DNA from: Corallococcus coralloides DSM 2259
Lineage (GTDB): Bacteria > Myxococcota > Myxococcia > Myxococcales > Myxococcaceae
Assembly (NCBI RefSeq): GCF_000255295.1
Contig: NC_017030.1
Location: 7,786,328-7,850,327 of the forward strand
Reading direction: 5' to 3'
DNA: 64,000 bases
Positions 57,242 through 64,000 of the stretch are shown piece by piece. The stretch's first letter is position 1. Each line of letters starts with the position of its first letter. Under the pieces are notes generated by a model. The model did no database searches and was not told where the DNA came from. It saw nothing but the letters and a program-made list of their open reading frames with translations. Both the position numbers and the translations under genes were made by a program.

Positions 57242-59122
57242 CTAGTAGTTCCGGAGATCGTCTTCGTCGAGCTTGGGGCGCTTCTTCTCTTCCTCGCGCT
57301 TGCGCCGGGCCTCTTCCTCCGCCTTGCGCTTCGCCTCTTCGTCCGCCTTGCGCTTCGCCTCTTCGTCCGCCTTGCGCTGGGCCTCCTCGTCCTTCTTGCG
57401 CTGCTCCTCCTCGCGCTTGAGGCGGGCCGCCTCCTCACGCTGGCGCCGGGCCTCGGCCTCGCGCTCCTTGCGCGTCAGCTTCTTCGCGGGCGGCGCGGGC
57501 GGCGGCGTCGGGGGCGGCTCGAAGACAGGGGGCGGCGGGTTGTTCGCCGGGGCCGGCTCGGTGGCGGGCGTCGGCGTGGTGTTCGCCTTGGGGGCCGGCT
57601 CCGTCTTCGCGGCGGGCGGAGGCGGCGGCATGGGCAGCGCCTCCTTCATGGGCTTTTCCTCACGGGCCGGCGCGGCCTTCTCCGCCGGAGGGCTCGCGGG
57701 GGCGCTGGACGACGAGCCCCCACCCTTCTTGTAGAACGCCAGGTAGCTGCCGGCGCCCGCGGACACCAGGCCCGCCAGCACGCCGATGTCCGCCACCAGC
57801 GCGTACGTCTTGCCGGTGCTCTTCAGGTCCTCCGCGCGCGTGCTGCCCTGCGGCGCGGTCTTGAACGCGTCCGCCTTGGAGGAGGACTCCAGGCCGAAGT
57901 AGATGCCGCCCGCCAGCAGCGCCACGCCCGTGGCCAGCAGCACGTAGCCCGCGGTCTTGCGGCTCACGCCTCCGCCGCTGGCGAAGTGCTTCGCCGGCTT
58001 GCCGTCCACGCGCGCCGCGTCCTGGGCGACCAGGCCCGTCAAGAGCGCCTCGGAGCCCGTGGCCATCGCGTCGCCGCGCGGCACCTGGCCCTGCGCGTAC
58101 GCCAGGTTGTGGCCGTCCGCCACGTCCATGCGCAGGCCGGTGACGGTCAGCGGCGCGTTGCCCGGGCCGCCGCGCACCAGCAGCGCCAGCACCTGCGGCA
58201 CGCCCGCGAGCGCGCCCAGCTCCTGCAGCGCCTGGTCCCGCTCCTCGTCATCCGCGTTCTTCGCGATGCGCTCCACGAGCGCCGCGTAGCGCTGCTGCAC
58301 CAGCAGCTTCGCGAGCGTGAAGGAGGCCTCGCCCTCGCGAGCCCGCCCTTCCGTCACGGCGTAGCCCGGCGCCACCAGCGTCACGTAGTGGTCCGCGCGC
58401 GTCAGGCCGGTGAGCGCCAGCGGGGACACGCCCTTGTAGGTGCCATCCACGAACACCTGCGCGGCGGCGGGCTGCGTGCTCACGTTCAGCGTGGCCTGCG
58501 CGCCCTCCAGCTGCGCCTTGCGCTCCTTCTCCACGAACGCCATGGACTCGGGCGGGAAGAAGTTGGCGTTGAAGGTGGCGCGCGGATCCACCGCGAGCAC
58601 GCCGCGCATCTCCAGCTCCGCGGCCTTGTTCTCGCCGTTGACCCCCTGCGTCGCGGCCTTCATCACCCGCGCGCGGCTGAGCAACGGGAACGCGCGCGAC
58701 AGGTCCGCCTGCTCGTAGGCCTTCACCGCCTTGTCGAAGCTCTGGAGCGCCTTCACGGTGTCCAGCTCGTCGTAGGCCTTCGCGCCTTCCTTGAACGCGG
58801 CGTTGCCTTCCACCGCCTTCGCCTGGCGCGCGGCCGCGCCCTGGGCGTCCAGCGCGTCCGTCAGCCGCACCAGCTCCATCCGGCCGGAGCGGGCCACGGC
58901 CTGCTCCGCCCAGTGCGTCAGCGCCAGCGCCTCACCCTCGAGCGAGGCATCCACGGGAATGGCCACCACCGCCACGCGGGGGCCCGCCGCCGTCGGCAGC
59001 GTTCGCGGCATCAGCCGCAGCGGTACGTGTTGCTGCTGCGCGGCGGCGGGGCCCACGGCCAGCATTCCCACCAGCCAGCCACTGAGCGTCGCGTGCAGCG
59101 CGCGATTGAAAGGACGTCGCAT
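57242..59122 (-). CDS. Exported PEGA protein with long charged coiled-coil tail (626 aa)
   Basis: ATG 59122 follows GAGGGAG. A signal peptide (MRRPFNRALHATLSGWLVGM) is followed by an Ala-rich helical region, a PEGA domain (STQPAAAQVFVDGTYKGVSP, about 215-270), two membrane-like segments (about 385-405 and 435-455), a Pro/Ala linker and a C-terminal tail of about 110 residues composed of Lys/Arg/Glu repeats such as RKADEEAKRKADEEAK. The tail resembles TolA-type spanning helices. Its position at the end of the protein is unusual for a PEGA protein. It is possibly an envelope-spanning or surface structural protein. Confidence 0.8.
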   Translation of the reverse strand: MRRPFNRALHATLSGWLVGMLAVGPAAAQQQHVPLRLMPRTLPTAAGPRVAVVAIPVDASLEGEALALTHWAEQAVARSGRMELVRLTDALDAQGAAARQAKAVEGNAAFKEGAKAYDELDTVKALQSFDKAVKAYEQADLSRAFPLLSRARVMKAATQGVNGENKAAELEMRGVLAVDPRATFNANFFPPESMAFVEKERKAQLEGAQATLNVSTQPAAAQVFVDGTYKGVSPLALTGLTRADHYVTLVAPGYAVTEGRAREGEASFTLAKLLVQQRYAALVERIAKNADDEERDQALQELGALAGVPQVLALLVRGGPGNAPLTVTGLRMDVADGHNLAYAQGQVPRGDAMATGSEALLTGLVAQDAARVDGKPAKHFASGGGVSRKTAGYVLLATGVALLAGGIYFGLESSSKADAFKTAPQGSTRAEDLKSTGKTYALVADIGVLAGLVSAGAGSYLAFYKKGGGSSSSAPASPPAEKAAPAREEKPMKEALPMPPPPPAAKTEPAPKANTTPTPATEPAPANNPPPPVFEPPPTPPPAPPAKKLTRKEREAEARRQREEAARLKREEEQRKKDEEAQRKADEEAKRKADEEAKRKAEEEARRKREEEKKRPKLDEDDLRNY

Positions 59123-59189
59123 CCGGTCTCCCTCGTTGCTGTGCGCATTACACGCACTGCGAGGCGGAACGCCACCTCGAAAGGGGGTT

Positions 59190-60536
59190 TCAGCGACCCG
59201 CGGTGCTCCCGGAGGCCCGGGGCGCGGGCCCTGGCGCCAACCCATGGAGGTAGTTGAGCGCAATCCTCAGCTGTGGATCCGCGAGCTTCGCCGTCACCGC
59301 CCAGTCCTTCAGGTTCGCGGGAAGGGTCCGGGGCTGGGCCGCGACCTCCGACGTCGTCTGGGACGGCTCCGCCTTGAAGTGGCGCCGCAGGTCCTTCTCC
59401 CGTGGCGCGTCACTGCCCGCCTTCCCGGAGGCGTCCTCCGGCACCAGGAAGTCCGGGGTGATGCCCTTCTCCTGGATGCTGCGGCCCTTGGGCGTGTAGT
59501 AGCGCGCGATGGTGAGCTTCAGGCCGGAGCCGTCCTCCAGCTCGATGATGGTCTGCACGCTGCCCTTGCCGAAGGTCTGCGTGCCCATGATGACCGCGCG
59601 GCCGTGGTCCTGGAGCGCGCCCGCGACGATCTCCGACGCGGAGGCGCTGCCCGCGTTGACCAGCACCACCAGCGGGTAGTCCTTCTCCGTGTCGCGGTCG
59701 CGGCTCTTCTCCTCGGAGGCGTTGCGGCCGTCGCGCCCTCGCGTGGACACGATGGGCAGGTTGCCCGGCAGGAAGCGGTCGCTCATGGCCACGGCCTGAT
59801 CCAACAGGCCGCCGGGGTTGTTGCGCAGGTCCAGCACCAGGCCGTCCAGCTCCCTGCCGCCGTTGAGCGCGCGCAGCCGGTCCAGCTCCTTCTTCAGCGA
59901 CTGGTCCGTGCGGTCCTGGAAGTTCTTCACCTTCACGTGACCGATGCCGTCGTAGAGCGCGCTCTCCACGGACACGATGCGGATGTGGTCGCGCAGGATG
60001 GCCAGCTCCCGGGGCGCGTTGAAGCCCGCGCGCATGAGCGTGAGCAGCACGCGGCCCCCCGCAGGCCCGCGCATCTTCTGGAGCGCGCGGCCCAGGTCCA
60101 TGCCCTGGGTGCTCTCCCCGTCGATGGCGAGCAGCTCGTCCCCGGCCTTGATGCCCGCGCGAGCGGCGGGCGTGTCGTCGATGGGCGCCACCACCACCAG
60201 CCGGTCGCCCTTGCGCGCGATTTCGATGCCCAGGCCGCCGAACTCACCGGACGTGTCGATCTTCATCTCCCGGAAGACTTCCGGGGGCATGAAGAGGGTG
60301 TGCGGATCCAACGTGTCGAGCATCCCCTGGATGGCGCCCTGGATGAGCGTCTTCCTGTCCACGCTCTCCACGTAGTTGTTCTCCACGTAGGAGAGCACGC
60401 GCGCGAACAGCTCCAGCTGGCGGTACGCGGATTCCTCCCGGCCCGCCGCGTCCCCTGGCTTCTGCGCGAGCGCGGGTGCGCCCCACAGCAGGAGCGCGGC
60501 GAATCCCATGCGCCACGGCTTCGGGAAACGGGTCAC
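59190..60536 (-). CDS. S41-family C-terminal processing protease
   Basis: A 448-residue CtpA/Prc-type serine protease. A signal peptide (MTRFPKPWRMGFAALLLWGA, ending PALA) exports it. A PDZ domain (about 95-180, GGLGIEIARKGDRLVVVAPI) precedes the catalytic core with SASASEIVA (Ser299) and TFGKGSVQ (Lys324), 25 residues apart as in E. coli Prc. It cleaves C-termini of periplasmic proteins. GTG 60536 is preferred over ATG 60509. It lies between the PEGA/coiled-coil gene and the alpha/beta hydrolase, same strand. Confidence 0.92.
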   Translation of the reverse strand: MTRFPKPWRMGFAALLLWGAPALAQKPGDAAGREESAYRQLELFARVLSYVENNYVESVDRKTLIQGAIQGMLDTLDPHTLFMPPEVFREMKIDTSGEFGGLGIEIARKGDRLVVVAPIDDTPAARAGIKAGDELLAIDGESTQGMDLGRALQKMRGPAGGRVLLTLMRAGFNAPRELAILRDHIRIVSVESALYDGIGHVKVKNFQDRTDQSLKKELDRLRALNGGRELDGLVLDLRNNPGGLLDQAVAMSDRFLPGNLPIVSTRGRDGRNASEEKSRDRDTEKDYPLVVLVNAGSASASEIVAGALQDHGRAVIMGTQTFGKGSVQTIIELEDGSGLKLTIARYYTPKGRSIQEKGITPDFLVPEDASGKAGSDAPREKDLRRHFKAEPSQTTSEVAAQPRTLPANLKDWAVTAKLADPQLRIALNYLHGLAPGPAPRASGSTAGR

Positions 60537-60620
60537 GGGAGCGCGTCCTCGGGGGTCGGGTGGAAGGGGCCGTCGCAAGGCTCCTGAGTCTACACCCGGC
60601 CCGCCGGACGATTCCCGCCC

Positions 60621-61481
60621 TTAGAGGCGGGCCCGGTCCGCGAAGCCCACCAGGTGGGACACGAACGCGTCCGGCCGCTCCATCTGCGGCACGTGGCCGA
60701 AGCCCTCCACCACGTGCACCTCCGCCTGGGCGGGCAGGTGCTGCCGGTACCAGGCGAGGATTTCCGGGGGCAGGAGCCGCTCGCTGCCGCCCCAGAGGAA
60801 GAGCACCGGCATCTTCAAATCCCGCACCGCCTGGGGCGCGATGCTCGCCTGCGTCGCGAGCGCATCCGCCGCCAGCGCCTGCACCGTGGGCGTCGTGTAG
60901 AGCCTGCGCAGCGCCGGTGCGAGCAGCAGCGCGCCCAGGGGCGGCTGGTGGAAGAGCTTGCGCGTGAGGGCGCGGACGTCCGCGCTCGACTTCACCGCGA
61001 AGTGCCCCAGGAGCGCCGCCAGCGCCTGCGGCGTCAGCTCCGCGCCCGCGGGGGCCACCAGCGCCAGCGCCTTCACCCAGGCGGAATGCTCGGAGGCCAG
61101 GTTGACGGCCATGGCCCCGCCCAGCGAGTTGCCCACCACGAGGGCAGGCGTCTTCACCACCTCTTCGAAGTAGGCGCGCAGCACGTCGAACTGGCTCTGC
61201 ACGCAGGTGGGACCGCCACAGAACTCACCGGAGAAGCCGTGGCCCGGCAGGTCCGGCGCGAGCACGCGGGAGAAGCGCTTCGCCAGCCCGAAGAACGTGC
61301 GCCCGAAGCCGTTGGCGGACCCGCCCAGCCCATGCACCAGCACCACCGGAGGCCCCTTGCCCTGCCCCTCCAGCGCGTAGTGGTGCACCGCCTGCCCACC
61401 CACGTTCACCGTCTCCGACTCCACACCCCGCGCCACCAGCACGCGGCGCATCGCTTCCTGCATCCCACCCATCAGGTCCAC
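60621..61481 (-). CDS. Alpha/beta hydrolase (286 aa)
   Basis: GTG 61481 is preceded by AAGGAGG at 7 nt, the best Shine-Dalgarno in the window, so the longer frame to 61502 is set aside. Motifs are VVLVHGLGGSANGF (oxyanion loop), VVGNSLGGAM (nucleophile Ser), FLWGGSERLLPP (acid region) and VEGFGHVPQME (His). It is a cytoplasmic hydrolase of the BphD/MhpC-like type. The substrate is unknown; 2-hydroxy-6-oxo acids or esters are the usual family substrates. Confidence 0.85.
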   Translation of the reverse strand: MDLMGGMQEAMRRVLVARGVESETVNVGGQAVHHYALEGQGKGPPVVLVHGLGGSANGFGRTFFGLAKRFSRVLAPDLPGHGFSGEFCGGPTCVQSQFDVLRAYFEEVVKTPALVVGNSLGGAMAVNLASEHSAWVKALALVAPAGAELTPQALAALLGHFAVKSSADVRALTRKLFHQPPLGALLLAPALRRLYTTPTVQALAADALATQASIAPQAVRDLKMPVLFLWGGSERLLPPEILAWYRQHLPAQAEVHVVEGFGHVPQMERPDAFVSHLVGFADRARL

Positions 61482-61563
61482 GCGAGGGCCTCCTTCGTCC
61501 ACCGACGACCACCTGCTTCTAACGCCGCTGCATCTTGGACGCAGCGCATCAAAACAGACAGTG

Positions 61564-62700
61564 TCACGGCGTCCCGGCAGCCGCGGTGGCGGGGGCCAGC
61601 CAGGGGGCGGGGTCGACTGCCTGCCCGGCGCGGCGGACCTCGAAGTACAGGTAGGCGCCCTTGAGGGAGCCGGTGTCTCCCACCTCCCCCACCACGTCCC
61701 CCGGGGCCACGCGCGTGCCCACGGCGACGGAGATGGTGGAGAGGTGGGCGACCAGGGTGTGGAAGTCGTCGCCGTGGTCGACGATGAGCAGGTTGCCGTA
61801 GCCGCGCAGCCAGCCCGCGTAGACGACGGTGCCCTCGGCCACCGCGTGCACGGGGGTGCCCGCCGCGGCGCGGATGTCCACGCCCTTCTGCACGGTGACG
61901 GTGTTGAAGCGCGGGTTCACCACGCGGCCGAAGCCCACCTCCACGATGCCCGCCACGGGCCGGGGCAGCTTGCCCTTCAGGGCGCCGAAGCCGCTCGTCG
62001 CGGGGGCCTCGTGCAGGTCCACCAGCATGCGGGTGAGCTCCGCGTCCGCGCCCTCCAGCTCGCGCACGGCGCGCTTCGCCAGCTCCGCTTCACCGGCCAG
62101 CTTCCCCACCACCTCCTCCAGCGCCTCCTGCTGCGCCTGGGCCTGCTTCGACTGCTGCTGGAGGAAGGCCACGCGCTGAGACAGCGAGGTGTGCAGACGC
62201 TTCAGCTCCAGCGTCGCCTGCCGCTGGAGCGTCGCCACGTGCTGCACGGTGCGCAAGAGCTCCAGGTCGCCCGCCATGCTGGCCTCCAGCGCGCGGGCGC
62301 GCCACATGAGCGCGGCGAAGTCGTCCGCGGACAGGAGCACCTCCAGCGGGCGGCGGCGCTGGAGCCGGTACAGGGTGCGCAGGCGTGGAGACAGCCGGCG
62401 CAGCTGGGCGCGCAGGGCCTCGCGCAGCACGGCCTCTTCACGCTCGGCGAGCGCGACGCGGCGGCGGAAGAGGTTCAGGTCGCCCTCCAGCGCGCGCACG
62501 CGGCGGCGGGAGAAGGCGGCCATGTCCTCCATCAGCTCCATGCCCTCCAGCACGGAGAGCTTCTTCGCCTCCACCAGGGCCAGCGTCGCGCGCTGCGCGG
62601 CCAGCTTCTCGCGGATGGCCGCGCGCTCCGCCTCCTCGTCATGCTGGGCGAACGCGGCGCTCGCGCCCAACAGCGCCATGAGCCAGACGAGCCGTCTCAT
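61564..62700 (-). CDS. EnvC-like amidase activator, degenerate LytM domain (378 aa)
   Basis: Signal peptide MRRLVWLMALLGASAAFAQ, then a long coiled coil (about 25-230) rich in Glu/Arg/Gln, then a LytM domain. All metal-binding positions are lost: the first His of H-x-G-x-D is Gln in VQKGVDI, and the HxH motif is YLYF in KGAYLYFEVRR, the same YF pattern as in E. coli EnvC. It therefore is not a peptidase but an activator of cell-wall amidases, recruited by FtsEX. The start ATG overlaps the ftsX stop (ATGA), consistent with an ftsE-ftsX-envC operon. Confidence 0.9.
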   Translation of the reverse strand: MRRLVWLMALLGASAAFAQHDEEAERAAIREKLAAQRATLALVEAKKLSVLEGMELMEDMAAFSRRRVRALEGDLNLFRRRVALAEREEAVLREALRAQLRRLSPRLRTLYRLQRRRPLEVLLSADDFAALMWRARALEASMAGDLELLRTVQHVATLQRQATLELKRLHTSLSQRVAFLQQQSKQAQAQQEALEEVVGKLAGEAELAKRAVRELEGADAELTRMLVDLHEAPATSGFGALKGKLPRPVAGIVEVGFGRVVNPRFNTVTVQKGVDIRAAAGTPVHAVAEGTVVYAGWLRGYGNLLIVDHGDDFHTLVAHLSTISVAVGTRVAPGDVVGEVGDTGSLKGAYLYFEVRRAGQAVDPAPWLAPATAAAGTP

Positions 62701-63599
62701 ACGCGCAGGAAGCGCCCCACCGCGACGAAGCTGCCGCCCAGGCCCAGCGCGCAGCCGGCCGCGAGCAGCTCCAGCGCGGTGCGCGTCTCCACCCACGGCG
62801 CGGCCACGCCCGGCCCCAGGAGGAACGCGAAGAGCGAGCCCAGCGTGGGCCCCAGGAGCCGGCCGAAGAGCCACAGCCCGCCCACCGCCACCAGCGCGCC
62901 CAACAGCCCCTGGAGCAGCCCCTCCAGGAGGAACGGCGCCTTCACGAAGCGGTCCGTGGCGCCCACCAGCTTCTGGATTTCAATCTCCTCGCGCCGCGAA
63001 TAGATGGCCAGCTGGAGCGTGGCCGCGACGATGACGATGGTCGTCCCCAGCACCACCACCAGCGCCACCAGCGCGCCGAAGCTCAGCGCGCGGGCGATGG
63101 CGGACAGCCGCTCCACCGCGGCCTCGCCGTAGTCCACGCCGGTGACGCCGGGCAGCGCGCGCAGCTCCTTCGCCAGGGCCGCCAGCGCCGCGGGGGAACG
63201 CCGCGCCTCCGGCACGCGCAGCTCCAGCGTCGCGGGCAGCGGGTTCTCCGGCAGCTCCGACAGCGCCTCGCCCAAATCGCCCAGCTCCTGCTTGAGCCGC
63301 TTCAGCGCCGCTTCTGGCGGCACCACCGTCACCTCGCCGTGACTCAGCTCCACCACGCGCGTGTGGACGCCGTGCACCTCGTCCTCGCCCAGCTGCGGCG
63401 CCAGGTAGAGCGTCACCTCCACCTCGCCGCCCAGCGACGCGAGCAGGTTGTCCACCACGTGCGACGCGCCCCGCGCCAGCCCCGCCGCGAACAGCGCGAT
63501 GGCGATGGTGGACACGGCGATGAAGTGCACGAAGGGCGCGTGCTTCAGCCCCCCGGCCGCCGAGCGCCAGAAGTAGGCCGCCTTCGACAGCACGCTCAT
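62697..63599 (-). CDS. ftsX: Cell division ABC-like transporter permease FtsX
   Basis: A 300-residue membrane protein with four helices: one near residues 25-45 (HFIAVSTIAIALFAAGLA), then a periplasmic domain (about 50-165, with VEVTLYLAPQLGEDEVHGV), then three C-terminal helices from about 175. It forms a complex with FtsE and controls periplasmic EnvC. The ATG overlaps the ftsE stop (ATGA at 63596-63599). Confidence 0.93.
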   Translation of the reverse strand: MSVLSKAAYFWRSAAGGLKHAPFVHFIAVSTIAIALFAAGLARGASHVVDNLLASLGGEVEVTLYLAPQLGEDEVHGVHTRVVELSHGEVTVVPPEAALKRLKQELGDLGEALSELPENPLPATLELRVPEARRSPAALAALAKELRALPGVTGVDYGEAAVERLSAIARALSFGALVALVVVLGTTIVIVAATLQLAIYSRREEIEIQKLVGATDRFVKAPFLLEGLLQGLLGALVAVGGLWLFGRLLGPTLGSLFAFLLGPGVAAPWVETRTALELLAAGCALGLGGSFVAVGRFLRV

Positions 63600-64000
63600 A
63601 CCAGCATCCGCCGCGCCGCCTTGACGCCGTCCTCGTCGGAGACGATGAGCCCGCGCTCCAGGCGCACCGTGCGCTTCTGGTAGCGCGACAGGAGCGTGGC
63701 GTCGTGCGTGGCCACCATCACCGTGGTGCCCCGGATGTTGATGTCCGTGAGCAGGTCCATGATTTCGACGGTGAGCGCCGGGTCCAGGTTGCCCGTGGGC
63801 TCGTCCGCCAGGAGGATGGTGGGGTCATTCACCAGCGCGCGCGCGATCACCACGCGCTGCTGCTCTCCACCCGACAGCCGCAGGGGCAGCGAGTTCGCCT
63901 TGTGCTCCAGCCCCACCAGCTTGAGCATCCGGAGCACCTTCTCGCGCGCCTCCGGGCGGGGCACGCCCAGCACGTCCAGCGTGAAGCCCACGTTGTCCGC
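63596..64000 (-). CDS. ftsE: Cell division ATPase FtsE, N-terminus cut by window edge
   Basis: The C-terminal 135 residues of an ABC ATPase: LSGGEQQRVVIARALVND is the signature, ILLADEPTGNLDP the Walker B, and TTVMVATHDATLL the H-loop. PTGNLD is characteristic of the FtsE/LolD/MacB group, and the adjacent ftsX assigns it. Walker A lies beyond the window. The stop overlaps ftsX by ATGA. Confidence 0.92.
   Translation of the reverse strand, partial: ADNVGFTLDVLGVPRPEAREKVLRMLKLVGLEHKANSLPLRLSGGEQQRVVIARALVNDPTILLADEPTGNLDPALTVEIMDLLTDINIRGTTVMVATHDATLLSRYQKRTVRLERGLIVSDEDGVKAARRMLV

Overview
The window is high-GC DNA from a deltaproteobacterium of the myxobacterial type (Myxococcus/Corallococcus-like). 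That is inferred from the very strong GC3 bias, many GTG and TTG starts, an abundance of secreted lipoproteins, a large Ser/Thr kinase-ATPase, a zinc-ribbon/GYF protein of the gliding-motility kind, PEGA proteins and a bacterial Thg1-like protein. No species call can be proved from the sequence alone.

Layout. (1) 1-13.7 kb is a deoxynucleoside uptake and catabolism region: cytidine deaminase (cut by the left edge), a PilZ protein, rhodanese-MoeB and thymidine phosphorylase on the minus strand, divergent from a complete BMP-type nucleoside ABC transporter (lipoprotein, ATPase, two permeases). After a degenerate receiver/histidine-kinase and a small beta-barrel protein come a PGM2-like phosphosugar mutase, a DksA-type protein and deoxyribose-phosphate aldolase. 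Together they could carry deoxynucleosides to acetaldehyde and glyceraldehyde-3-phosphate. (2) 13.7-16.6 kb holds an exported metallo-beta-lactamase-fold protein, its active-site-dead lipoprotein paralogue and a DUF3006 protein, with ATGA/GTGA overlaps. (3) 16.7-20.7 kb has a ZnR-GYF membrane protein, a FYDLN-type protein, a small unknown, a cupredoxin-like lipoprotein and a coiled-coil zinc-ribbon protein. (4) 20.7-23.8 kb is a rearranged accessory patch: an RNase HI gene, a near-identical partial second copy about 1.87 kb downstream, an IS66-type transposase remnant at the breakpoint, and two cargo genes behind duplicated upstream sequence. (5) 23.8-35.9 kb has an FHA regulator and a six-gene run around an isoprenyl diphosphate synthase, a CrtC/AttH-like protein and a 928-residue flavoprotein, then a 1310-residue kinase-ATPase and a methyltransferase. 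(6) 35.9-44.0 kb is a minus-strand run: membrane protein, short Hsp70, TPR-Lon protease, membrane J-like protein without HPD, and a membrane TPR protein. (7) 44.2-47.3 kb is a coupled operon of a P-loop kinase, Thg1-like 3'-5' polymerase, an unknown protein and a SUMF1-fold lipoprotein, divergent from the RNase P RNA gene. (8) 47.3-64 kb is mostly envelope and housekeeping: lipoproteins, FtsY, an M1-like peptidase, PEGA proteins, a GT2 glycosyltransferase with a good sigma-70 promoter, D-Ala-D-Ala ligase, a C-terminal processing protease, an alpha/beta hydrolase and an EnvC-FtsX-FtsE division operon (FtsE cut by the right edge).

The parts that look least described are the isoprenoid-type cluster, the Hsp70/J-like/Lon/TPR module, the live-plus-dead MBL pair, and the Thg1/kinase operon facing rnpB. 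No tRNA, rRNA or CRISPR array was recognised.
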